64,000 nucleotides of DNA from Diphasiastrum complanatum. Its lineage: Eukaryota; Streptophyta; Lycopodiopsida; Lycopodiales; Lycopodiaceae. The stretch covers positions 30,223,785 through 30,287,784 of the forward strand of contig CM055097.1 in the NCBI GenBank assembly GCA_029204225.1. Reading direction: 5' to 3'. The notes under the pieces were generated by a model that worked only from the letters and a program-made list of their open reading frames with translations, ran no database searches and was not told where the DNA came from. Within the stretch, counting starts at the first letter, position 1. Each line of letters begins with the position of its first letter. Positions 1 through 10,247 of this stretch are shown here, in pieces. A program made the translations under genes and the position numbers.

Positions 1-138
1 GTGGATCTCTGGTAGGTGAATTAGTTCAGTAAGAGGACTTTCCATGCAACTCCATTGTAGGAATTTAAGTCTCTCTCATGTAGGGAAAGCTGGACATGTT
101 TTGCCATATTGTGAATATTGAGATTTTGGTGTTTTGGA

Positions 139-306
<168 letters not shown>

Positions 307-486
307 CCGAGTTTTCTATGTATGTTTTTCTCTCTCTACCCGAGAGCAGCCTTTTTTTTCCATACTGGACACTTGGAATTATTTCTAGCATTCATTTCTC
401 ATAGTGAAGAGTTATATTTTTTCATCAGATGTATGCCATTGTGCGCTTGTCTTAGATTTTTCAAGCATACTGTTCTTTGATCAATC

Positions 487-1737
487 TCGTGCAATCACAA
501 CACCTCAGTAAGATCCTATAGGGTGTGTGGTGAAGTTCACACGTGCAAAAACTTCACAAAACATATCTAGTTCTGATCGAATGTGATTGAGACACCAATC
601 TTCCTTGACCTCAATATATAGTCTAGATCAAAAACTTTCTAAAATTGCTGCATCAAGAGAAATCCAATCCTCACTCGAAAAATCTGATAGAGGATATGGC
701 TCTAATCTACCAACTAAACCATTTATATCAAGAAAATAGGTGTGATCATAAAAGAAAACTCCTAACTCTCAAAGTGATTTTGGAGAATGACTTTTATATT
801 GTAAAATACTGATATCCGAATGTATGACATCGATTATTCCTGCAATCTATTGAATTGTTTGCCATTCAACGAAATTTGATGGATACAAATTTGTAAAACC
901 AACAAAAGTATCACAAGAAAAATATAATTCAAAGAAAATGCTAACTCTAAAGAAATTAAATCTGAAAACTTACAATTGCATTTGTCTTCTATCATTTGGA
1001 TTCAAATCATGAATGTTGAGCCCATTGTGAAGATAAGCATGCTGAACTAAAACTTCTATGATAGATTGACCAGTAGGTGATACTTTGAAATCCATTATCC
1101 TGCCTTTCCAAGAGCTTCTATATATGTTACTTGATCTTTTTCTTTTTCGGAATGAGCCTCTTGTAGAGGGATCATCAAGATCCATTGATATTTTTGATAT
1201 ATTCTTGGTATCCATTGATCTTTTGCATTTTTTTCATTGCAAATATTGATTGCATCAATGGTTTCTCTTGGTCTCTGATTATGTGTAGCCATTAGTCAAA
1301 AATATGTGTAAGCAAGTTGAGAACATAGAGAATGAAGAGGAGGTCAACCTAGGAATGACAATCCAAAATAAGAGATAAAATGAAGAGAATGCGAGGTATA
1401 CTTATGAATGACAAGAAGTTCCTAAACTAGAAGGATTAGTTAACTATAGTTTACGACTATTGACGTCAAATCAACCTCGAGTGTACAAAGACATGCATCA
1501 TAAGAGTATTTGGGCAATAACCGTGGTCCAATCACAATTTTTTGTTCTGCCCTCGGTGGGATATTTGAAAATCACGAAAATTTAGCCGAGAAGTTAAATA
1601 CAATTTCCGTTCGTCAACCACTGTTACGGTTCGTCACAGATGGACACCATCCATTGGGACACATAAGTGTTGAAAGCGCGCAAAGTCGAAAACAACATCT
1701 TGAAAAAGGGCCCATTTTGAGTTCTAATATCCCCTGA
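487..1737 (-). mobile_element. Decayed copy 1 of the ORF1-type element
   Basis: Read on the minus strand, this copy begins at about 1735 with AGGGGATATTAGAACTCAAA. It runs through the same leader as the copy at 6499, then an ORF1-type gene. Its 3' part jumps from the end of exon 2 directly to sequence matching the last exons of the better copy at 21845-23256, so an internal deletion has occurred. The opposite terminus was not identified. It is a relic whose class cannot be assigned from this copy alone. Confidence 0.6.
560..1292 (-). pseudogene. ORF1-family pseudogene, copy 1
   Basis: The start codon at 1292 opens a protein beginning MATHNQRPRE, related to the products at 6944 and 21845. The shared core includes the motifs KGRIMDFKVSPTG and NDRR. 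A one-base deletion near 1165, against the plus-strand copy at 7050, shifts the frame inside exon 1. The exon 1 donor (GTAAGT, about 973) is intact. The acceptor of exon 2 has changed from TGTAG to TACAA, and the reading frame then meets a TAG. No function is known. The family is recognisable only by comparison within this window. Confidence 0.6.
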
Positions 1738-2409
1738 TAGGCTAAATTTGTTGTTAGATTCAAGTTTTGATACTACTATGTATAATTTTAAGTCGGTTTA
1801 ATACAGTTTAATTTTTATAATGTATATTGTTCAATTCAGTTGGCAAAATCAAGAGCACTATGAAAAGAGGCTTAGTGCAATTCAAGTTATATTTTTTTTG
1901 TTTATTGTGTAATGCTCTTCTTTTAATCTATGGTATTTGTTTTATTAATTTGTTGTTAGATTCAGGTTTGGATGCTCCTATGTATAATTCCAACTTGCTA
2001 TAATAAAGTTAAGGTTTTTATAATGTATATCGTTGTATTTGGTTTGCAAAATGAAGTGCAAAATGCAAAGAGGCTTATTGGAAATTCAAGTAGTGTTCAT
2101 CTATGGATTTGTTATGAAGAATGTTTTTTTTTTGTAATCTATGAATGCTGTTCGATAAATTTTCATTGTCATGAAAGGTCCATCTATAAATCACAATCAT
2201 TTGGGTGAGGCTATACAACAAAAGTTTTACTATGCTAGATTTATTCATCTTTGTATGTTGTCTGCATTGTGCTTGCTCGATTCCCCCTTCTTGAATTCAA
2301 CTTTTGAGTTGTTATTAAAAAAGAATCACAACATTTTTTGGCTGATCATCTTTCCTGATTACCCAGTGTTGACGCACCTGATGAGCTAATAAATGATGAG
2401 TTACCAAAT
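1738..2409. other. No gene seen
   Basis: AT-rich sequence with a loose internal repetition (the phrase ttgttagattcaggttt recurs near 1750 and 1950). I see no coding motif, LTR or RNA gene here. Confidence 0.5.
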
Positions 2410-3060
2410 GTGTGTTTATTTTATATAGATGCGACGACTTTATGGGCTGATGATATCACAAGATATCTCGCAACTGGGGAGATCAAGCTTATAGTCAAAT
2501 CCTTACCTTATCATCGTATTGCGAGACAACTATGTAAGTTAGGGGTTGATGGTATTACACAACGTTGCACACATGAGTCCGAAGTCCAATAGATTATTGC
2601 CTTGACACACGAAGGTATTGGGGGTGGACATTTATCTTCCGACGCTACTGCTAGGGCAATCCTTCTGGCAGGATTTTGGTGGCCAACCCTATTCCAAGAC
2701 ACCTATGCCTGTATAAAAGTTTGCGATGTTTGTCAACGCGCAAAGAATATTCAAAAGGCCAATCACAATCTCCTTACTCCAATACTTGAAAGTGAAGCAT
2801 TTCAAAAATGGGGTATCGATTTTGTTGGCCCAATTAGTCCAGCTAGGCACACAATCATGATACATCTTGATCGCCATTGATTATGCAACAAAGTGGATAA
2901 AGGCTAGAGCAACACGTAAAGCAGACGCGAAATCCGTAGCACACTTTTTCTATGAAAATATTATCACTAGATTTGGTTGTCCAATCGAACTTGTAAGTGT
3001 TTGAGGATCTCATTTCCTTAATGAAGTAGTCATCTTTACATTCGACCGAAGGATCTGTCA
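2410..3060 (+). pseudogene. Ty3/gypsy integrase fragment
   Basis: The fragment encodes the end of RNase H and the start of integrase of a gypsy-type retrotransposon. The phrase RYLATGE is followed by an HHCC zinc-binding module: H in THEGIGGGH, then CDVCQRAKN, with the usual GFWWPTL between them. Next comes the start of the catalytic core, WGIDFVGPI, with the first catalytic Asp. The frame breaks near 2870. A neighbouring frame continues with DYATKWIKA and the family's RFGCPIELVS. There is a TAG at about 2590. No LTRs are attached and the fragment runs into an unrelated satellite-like array, so it is a dead scrap. Confidence 0.85.
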
Positions 3061-3330
3061 TGTTTACATCTCATGAGCCCTCCACATGTTTACATCCGAT
3101 GACCCTCAATATATTTACATCTGATAGATGGGTCTGTCATGTTTACATCCAACGATTCCTCAATGTCATTTACATCCGATGACACACCAGTGTTTATATC
3201 CGATAGACCCTCACCGTGTTTACATCCGATGATCCTTCACTGCATTTACATTTGAAATTATATTCTAAATTGGACCCAACAAACTTACATCTGGATTTTT
3301 AGACCATCAAATTTACATCTGATATCGGGC
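3036..3330. repeat. Degenerate minisatellite, core TTTACATCCGATGA
   Basis: About eleven imperfect copies of TTTACATCCGA(T) are spaced 24-35 bp apart and separated by CCCTCA/TGTCA-type spacers. The same core recurs at 4084-4145 and 4604-4690, between GC-rich modules. No coding potential was seen. The array directly abuts the gypsy fragment. Confidence 0.75.
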
Positions 3331-3371
3331 CTATCATTCAGAATAAAAACAGATGGTCGACGCATCATTAT

Positions 3372-3720
3372 GTAATGCTCAGTGCTCAGAGTTTGTTTGT
3401 GTTTTGGAAGCACCTCCTCTCACATAATTTTCAAGCAGAGAGTTCCTAATGCCACGATCTATAGAATGCGCTGTGACAACTAGATTAGTAGCATATTCAG
3501 CAAGAATGATCAATCTGACAATTGGATTACTAGTGCATTTTGCAAGAATTTGCACTGAGCATTACATGCTTGCATGAATTTGCACTGAGCATTACGCAGG
3601 GGAAAGCTCGGGCCCTCAGGCCTTTTGTGTAGTTCGGGCCATGCCCTCAAGCTCCCGCCCTTGGACAACGACCCTCCCAGCATGGAATGCCCTCGTGCAT
3701 GGCCTTCCCCCCCACAAAAT
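3372..3720. repeat. GC-rich dispersed module, copy 1
   Basis: It starts with an AT-rich half (a variant of ATGCTCAGTGCTCAGAGTTTG and the phrase CACCTCCT.CACA). It then passes GCATTACGCAGGGGAA into a GC-rich half containing CCCTC.GGCCTT and CTCCCGCCCT. The same order occurs at 20786-21095, and the GC-rich half recurs at 4443-4575. It is interpreted as a non-autonomous mobile repeat of unknown class. Confidence 0.65.
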
Positions 3721-4442
3721 TTTGAGAGCGTTCATGTCCAAAGGTGAATTTTCAAGTGATCTTCATGCTCAAGCATCCATTTTTGGCGATTTTTCATGCA
3801 CCCTACTCGCATTTGTTTGCTCTACATCACCATAATCACATTTCATCACGCGCCATCCCCATTCACTACATTTACAGTTCACCAACAACAAACACCCTTA
3901 ACGCATTTTCCAAACTTTTCTTCCACAGATCTTTTTCGTTCACATTACCCTACACCCAATCTACTTCCGAATCAACCAAAAATGCAAAAACACACACTTT
4001 GCATTTTTTATTTCGCATTTTTATGTTTGCATTCCATCTACACACCTACATCACACTTTCATTTAGGTCACAAACAACACCAAAATTTACATCCAACACA
4101 CCTACTCTGTTTTCATCCGAAGCACCCATCCTGTTTACATCCGTAATGCCTTGTGCTCAGGTGTCCTTTGTATTTTGGGACCACCTCCAAGAGCATAATG
4201 TCCATCCAATTTTCTCTCTCCTAGAAATCTATCATTCTCTCTCTATGGAATGCATGTTCTCTCTCCCATGGAATGCATGTTCTCTCTCTACCAAATGTAC
4301 GTTTTCTCTCCTCTCTCCATGGGAATGTGCATGTGCTATGTGGCAGCCCGGTGGCTGTCCACATCCACATTCCACCACAAATGTAAAAACATTTGCCCCA
4401 AAAACCTGAAAAAAAAAACTAGAAAAAAAAACTTTCGCCCAA
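3721..4442. other. No gene seen; low-complexity and motif remnants
   Basis: Short tracts rich in TTCATTTACA and CTCTCTCC, with scattered TACATCC motifs (4084-4145). At 4144-4210 there is a fragment resembling the AT-rich half of the GC-rich dispersed module. The open frames here have biased composition and no recognisable domain. Confidence 0.5.
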
Positions 4443-4575
4443 TGCATTACGCAGGGGAAGGTCCGAAGTCCTCGGGCCTTCCTTGTTGGTCAGAGCTTGC
4501 CCTTGGGCTTCCACCCTTGGGCGAGGGCCATCTCAGCAAGGAAGGCCCTCGGAAAGGGCTTTCCCCCCCATGAAA
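4443..4575. repeat. GC-rich dispersed module, copy 2 (GC half only)
   Basis: Begins GCATTACGCAGGGGAAGG and carries the CTCGGGCCTTCC, GGGCTTCCACCCT and GGAAGGCCCTCGG blocks in the same order as the copies at 3372 and 20786. The first and last blocks are complementary, so the unit can fold into a stem-loop. Confidence 0.65.
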
Positions 4576-4888
4576 ACCTTTCTATTACTCTATTCACATC
4601 CAAAACCAAACACACACTTTATACATCCGAAGCCAAACACTCTGTTTACATCCGAAATCTACACTACCATGGACTTTACATCCGACTCTCACACCTATTT
4701 CCCAGCACTTCAAAAATAGCCTATTCAGACTCTGAGCACGGTGAAGAGATCCTGGAAAGCCTAAGACATTGAATCTCTTAAAATGTGAAGCCAGTGCCAT
4801 GCAACAATGGTATATAGAAGCCGCTCCAAAGCAAAGGCACATCACCACCACCTCCACCACTAGTGCTATCACAAAAAGAGCACCCATA

Positions 4889-5093
4889 GGTAGTACATCC
4901 AAGGGAGGAAGAAAAGGATGTAACCAACACAACAAAGGCCGATACCATAGCAACAGTTCAAGATACCACAACGGCTGATACAATGGCAGCTGATGCAAAT
5001 ACAATGGTAGTGGATACAAAGACAAAGGAACATGATGCTAAAAAGACACCTCAAGCAGACAATGGAAAGAAGCCAAAGCTCGAGGACAAGGTA
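4889..5093 (+). other. Possible hydrophilic exon remnant
   Basis: A frame of about 65 codons, rich in Asp, Thr and Lys (phrases TTKADTIATVQDTT and KEHDAKKTPQ), ends with PKLEDK immediately before a GTAACC donor-like site. There is no start codon, no partner exon and no domain, so this may be chance. Confidence 0.2.
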
Positions 5094-5114
5094 ACCTTTT
5101 ATTCACAAGAAAAA

Positions 5115-5384
5115 TAAGACATGTTTCCTATATAGGAAAAAAAGGAAGTTTCCCTAGATTGAAATGAACTAATATAGGAAATTTCCATACTAGGAAAAGT
5201 GGTTCTTTTTCTAGAAAGCAAATCTAGGAAAAATGCATACATTTTACCTCTATAGAAAAATCATCTAGGAAAAATTCCCTAGATGATTATCCCTATATAG
5301 GAAAAATGTTTGTGCCACTTTTCCTAGTATGGAAATTCCGTAGTTCATTTCAATCCAGGGGATTTCATAGAAAAACTTATAGGG

Positions 5385-5392
<8 letters not shown>
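5115..5392. repeat. Fold-back (MITE-like) element built of TAGGAAA/TTTCCTA
   Basis: The left arm at about 5151-5202 (ATTGAAATGAACTA, then TTTCCATACTAGGAAAAGTG) is repeated as its reverse complement at about 5313-5362. An inner hairpin, AATCATCTAGGAA/TTCCCTAGATGATT, lies at 5258-5290. No open reading frame is present. The element ends at the adjacent CT/CA microsatellite. Similar TAGGAAA-rich sequence occurs near 27550-27700. Confidence 0.75.

Positions 5393-5464
<72 letters not shown>
5391..5464. repeat. (CT)n(CA)n compound microsatellite
   Basis: A CT run of about 30 bp passes directly into a CA run of about 40 bp. Confidence 0.95.
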
Positions 5465-5466
<2 letters not shown>

Positions 5467-6498
5467 TTGTTTCCTACAAGGGTTGATGTTTACGTCATTT
5501 TTTTGGGTATAAACTTTTGCCAATATGGCACTCTTGTGCACCTAAAAATTGATGATTACGAACAACAACATGAATGATTGTAGGGCAGTAACATATGCTT
5601 TCCCAAGCTGAAGGAAGCCATTTAGAAATAGATACCTCACGCACTATGCAGCCATGCTGTATTTGAGGAAGGATCATTAGTCCACAACCAAGCGGATGTG
5701 AAATGCGAAAACATTATTAGTGCTGAATTGCTACAACTAAAGCCAACAGAAATAAAATAATTTCAATTATTCATTCGTAACAATCTAGTGTAAAACTAAA
5801 AAAAAGCCATTCATTAGTTGGTTAGACTCTCGTTTTGAATTTCAAAAGTATCGGTGCAAGCAGTATATGGCATTCTTCCTCCTCGGTTTGCCATAACCAG
5901 AGCTGTAGAGGACCTTGCAACATGATCCACTCAAACTGTAGATGATATGTATTGTCGGTCGAGGAATGGGTCTTGACGAGTGGTGTTGTTGAAGTTGTAG
6001 AGCCTACTGATAAAGAAAGAGCACATCTACTGGCCAATGGTATGAGCTCCATATTTCATTCCTATTACAGATCAACGTCTTGAAATAGCTAGACTTTTTA
6101 GATATATATGTGTTCAAAGAGAAAACCAGACACTGTTGACAAGGTTGAATTTCTAGAATTTGAACAATGTTAGTTGGTCGAGTAAGGGGAGTAAAAGAAA
6201 GAACATAAAATTTTTAAATCTGGACAACACACACACTCAAATTTAAAAAAATTAATCAAATGCGTTAATTCTTTGAATTTTTAGACTAATGATTAAAATT
6301 GAAACTAGTCGTACCTAAAAGGATAATCATTTCAGCTTACGATAGACCTTTTGCCAAAATTTTTTGAGTTTGTTGTTGAAAGTTGGAAGATGGTCTAGGC
6401 AAATTGCGACCAACGTCAGCTACGGGGGAGATATTGCTATCATGATGTCCGGATGTTATTTGCCAAAATGGTCCTCCAAGTTGTACACACAATATATT
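5465..6498. other. No gene seen
   Basis: Intermediate-to-AT-rich sequence. Open frames are short and lack recognisable domains. Confidence 0.5.
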
Positions 6499-7790
6499 AG
6501 GGGATATTAGAACTCAAAATGGGCCCTTTCTCGAAATGTTGTTTTTGACTTTGCACGCTTTCAACGCTTATGTGTCCCAATGAATGGTGTCCATCTGTGA
6601 CGAACTGTAACAGTGGTTGATGGATGGAAATTGTATTTAACTTTTCCGACCAAATTTTTGTGATTTTCAAATATCTAGCCAGGCAGAACAAACAATTGTG
6701 ATTGGACCACAGTTACTGCCCGAATACTGTTATGCTACCCATCATTGTACACTCGAGGTTGATTTGACGTCAATAGACATAAATTGTAGTTAAAAAATCC
6801 TTGTAGTTTAGGTACTTCTTGTCATTCATAGGTATACCTCTCATTTTCTTCATTCTATCTCTTATTTTGGATTGTCATTCTTAGGTTTACCTCGCAATCT
6901 CTACATTCTCTCCGTTCTCAGCTTGCGTACTCGTATTTTCGACTAAGGCTACACATAATCGGAGACCAAGAGGATCCATTGATGCAATCACTATTTGCAA
7001 TGAAAAAAATGCAGAAGATCAATGGATACCAAGAATATATCGAAAATATCAATGGATCTTGATGCATCCCTCTACAAAAGGCTCATTCCGAAAAAGAAAA
7101 AGATCAGGTAACATATATAGAAGCTCTTGGAAAGGTAGGATAATGGATTTTAAAGTATCACCTACCGGTCAATCTATCATGAAAGTTTTAGTTCAGCATG
7201 CTTATCTTCACAATGAGCTCAACATTCATGATTTGAATCCAAATGATAGAAGAAAATGCAATTGTAAGTATTCAGATTTATTTTTTTATAGTTAGCATTT
7301 TCGTTAAATTATATTTTTCTTGTGATATTTTTGTTGGTTTTGTAGATTTGTATCCATCAAATTTCATTGAATGGCAAACAGTTTAATCGATTGCAGGAAT
7401 AATCGATGTCATACATTCGGATATCGGTATTTTACAATATAAAGGTCGTTCTCTAAAATCACTTTTAGAGTCAGGAGTTTTCTTTTATGATCACATCTAT
7501 TTTCTTGATAAAAATGGTTTAGTTGGTAGATAAGAGCCATATCCTCTACCAGATTTTTCCAGTGAGGAATGGATTTCTCTTGATGCAGCAATTTCAGAAA
7601 GTTTTTGATCCAGGCTATATATTGATTCATAATATATTAAAATGTAGCACTGGATCAAAGAATAATAGATTAAGTTGGTATCTACCTTTTAATATTTTTG
7701 TTGATTTTTTTTTCCCAAATACAATGTTCTTTTAGGCTCTTTCATTTCTATGATCTCCATTTCCATGGTGCAAAACACAATGTAATTGTA
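6499..7790 (+). mobile_element. Decayed copy 2 of the ORF1-type element
   Basis: Starts with AGGGGATATTAGAACTCAAA and shares leader and gene with the minus-strand copy at 487-1737. The two copies lie 4.8 kb apart in inverted orientation, with their leaders facing each other. The 3' boundary is unclear and sequence similarity fades after about 7700. Confidence 0.6.
6944..7668 (+). pseudogene. ORF1-family pseudogene, copy 2
   Basis: The start position reads AAG instead of ATG, just before ATHNRRPRG. Exon 1 then runs open through WIPRIYRKYQW, KGRIMDFKVSPTG and NDRRKCNC to a donor at 7264. Exon 2 starts after TTTTGTAG near 7346 with YLYPSNFIEW, as in the copy at 22261. It is stopped by a TAA at about 7385, where that copy has CAA (Gln). 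It continues with IIDVIHSDIG. Both copies keep the intron at the same place and phase. That argues for a real spliced gene in the ancestor. Confidence 0.65.
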
Positions 7791-7845
7791 ACTGGATAAT
7801 ATGAGTTTTCGATAACAAGATTCATTACAGATCCAGAGAGACAGA

Positions 7846-8636
7846 GTGAGAGGACTGATCTATATCACTCAACAAAGGTATCTTCACAATGTTCTTAACA
7901 AATACAATCTAATAAATTGTAAATTAGCTCACTCACCAATGGATCCAAGCCTGTGTTTATCAAAGGACCAATGTCCCCAGACCAAGCAAGACGAGGAGCA
8001 GATGAGAGAGTTTTTTTTTTTTATCGATCGATACTTGGATCTCTCATGTACGCAATGGTCTATACAAGACCAAACATCTCTTTTGTAGTACGCTCACTCA
8101 GCCAATATACGGCTAATCCTGGCATTACCCATTGGAAGGTTCTCATAAGAGTCATGAGGTATATTCGAGCTACCATGGACCAGTGCATCTGCTATGGAGA
8201 AGTCAACAACGACAATTTTCATCAGCTCAGTGAATATTTAGATGCAAGCTGGAGAGGAGATGTAGACAATTGTAAGTCCACATTTGGATTTACATTCTTC
8301 TTCAATGACGGTCCTATCTCATGGAACAGTCGTAAGCAAACCTCTATCACTCTTTCTTCTACAGAAGCAGAATACATTGATGCTTCTCAATCTATTAAAG
8401 AAGCGTTTTGGTTGAGAAATTTACTATCAGACATTAATTTGTATCAGGACAACCCCACAATTTTATTCTGTGATAATCAGAGTGCTATTGTCTTATCAGC
8501 CAGCCCTAAATTTCACTCTAGGAGTAAGCACATTGAAATCAGGTATCACTACATCAGGGGCAAGGTTAATGCACACAACAAATTTCGTGCATTACTTAGT
8601 CTAAAGATCAAGGCATTCACGGATCCAGATTAAGGA
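7846..8636 (+). pseudogene. Ty1/copia reverse transcriptase/RNase H fragment
   Basis: Only the 3' end of a copia pol gene is present. It carries the end of reverse transcriptase (SPMDPSLCLSKD, then GSLMYAMVYTRPNISFVV) and RNase H (STFGFTFFFNDGPISWNSR, LSSTEAEYIDAS, FCDNQSAIVLS and HSRSKHIEIRYHYIR). A frameshift in a T-rich run near 8010 separates the two parts. The gene ends right before a purine tract (AAGGAGGGG) and the LTR that follows, so it is the 3' end of a 5'-truncated element. Confidence 0.9.
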
Positions 8637-8640
8637 GGGG

Positions 8641-9491
8641 TGTTGGATTTATCTCCTCTACTCTCCTAAATCCTACTTTAATCTGCCTCCATTCATGCTG
8701 CATTTTTACTCATGTTGTCGCACAGTCTGCATATTTACATGTAAAATAAGACAGACGAAAAACGTGACTATTTGCATAAATACAAGTAAATTTCCACAGG
8801 CGAAAGACGCGACCCTGTGTTTTTACACGTGATTTGTGATAGGTGAAAAAGATGACACTGCCCTACAAAATGCCGAGGTGCCCTTACAGAAAAGCGAAGG
8901 CACCCTGTAAATCAAATCTTAAGACATTTGTCAGAGTGTCGTATTTTTTGCATCTTCACCAACGTTCATTTCAGCGAAGGCTGATGTCGCGGCCTTCTCA
9001 TGTCATCCCATGAACTGTGCAATCAGATTTGACAACGACAGCAGCCACCCATGATCTCCCACAGACAGCACATCCACTTTGTACTTTTTTCATCTGCACA
9101 CCTGTAACATTAGGTATAGATTGGATACCATCTGCGTATTCAGCATGTGAAAAATAATAACATCAGAAGCTTATCAAAGATAGATGAAGTAGATGCTTTC
9201 GCGCATGAATTGTATTGTCAGTAATAGGTTTATTTCTTTTACAAATTGGATTAGCTTTGCGAAGCACGCGGTTTCGTCTGCTATTGTCTTGTGCTCACCT
9301 ACATTATTGACTTGTATATTTCGCTATACTCAATTTGATAACAACTCTGTTTGTTCTACATTAGATTCATGTCAATATTGTTATTCATGTCAATATTGTC
9401 TACATTCTATCTGACTCTCTTATTGCTTAATCTAGTAGTCTGTTCTTAGCGAATTATTATTAGTCTAGTTGTTCACGACTAATATTTAACA
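8641..9491 (+). repeat. 3' LTR of the truncated copia element
   Basis: Starts TGTTGGATTTATC directly after the purine-rich tract GGAGGGG and probably ends at TATTTAACA. Only one copy is present, so the right edge is inferred from the TG...CA rule. Internal near-repeats of GGCGAAAGACGCGAC are visible around 8760-8900. Confidence 0.55.
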
Positions 9492-9551
9492 CCACACACA
9501 CCCTCTTTCCCCAACCATATCACATTTAATGTCATTAGATTTTGACATTTT

Positions 9552-10233
9552 TGTAAAAATTACAGCAAATAAGGATCCTAAAACACTTGAAATGATGAGG
9601 GAAACAGTAGATTATGATTTCATAAGATTAGCACAAGTTGAACCATCAAAATCCATCAAAAATCTATGCTTGAACCTCACTAAATGGCCCAAATCCTTGA
9701 AGAAGGCTTCACACGTGTGAAAGTACGGCCTCCCACAGTCTGAGTACTGTACACCAGACCTACATTCAATCCTATAATCATTAGTAATCATAAGTACTCA
9801 AACAATTATGAACATAGAGAGCAATTGCACCATTATGAGAGAAAAAACATGAAATTGCTTGATTGATTTTGGTGAGATATCATCACCTATATATACATGA
9901 TCCATCACGGTTTTGGGCAGGTATGAGTAGCCCTAAACCTATCCCTAATGCTAATTTTGGTGGATCTTTCATCCCTACCAAGTTAGGGTTGGAATCTTGG
10001 AGATCCCTCAACAATGCAAAAATTACCAAAAATAGCTCCTATTTTTTCTCCCTTGTATCTAAGCATAATTTGGACTCATTCCAAAGGTTCTAACACTTAG
10101 GTCTACTTGAGAACATCCTTATGAATGGAATCTTATGCTATTTGGCACGTGTGACAAGCCACATCATGACCATCTAACTATTTACAAGTCATATGACCAA
10201 AACTAGTCAAGCTAGAATTGTGAATTTTTAACA
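9552..10233 (-). repeat. 3' LTR of the complete copia element
   Basis: On the plus strand it runs from TGTAAAAATTACAGC to GTGAATTTTTAACA. It is the same length as, and almost identical to, 15034-15715. It contains a TATATATACA stretch and two CACACGTGTG-like boxes. Confidence 0.93.
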
Positions 10234-10247
10234 CTCCTCCTCACTAT
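10234..10247 (-). other. Polypurine tract of the copia element
   Basis: The complement reads GTGAGGAGGAG immediately before the LTR start TGTTAAAA on the minus strand. This is the expected plus-strand primer position. Confidence 0.8.

Noticed and set aside
3036..3330. CRISPR-like array
   Set aside because: Units are degenerate, spacers are not unique or of constant length, and the genome is a plant nuclear genome.
3641..5054. Several overlapping frames of 60-220 codons
   Set aside because: Biased composition over low-complexity and repeat modules, frames overlap on both strands, and no domain is visible.
9529..10093. Short plus-strand frames, one repeated exactly at 15345-15575
   Set aside because: They lie inside the two LTRs of the complete copia element. 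The repetition is LTR duplication, not gene duplication.
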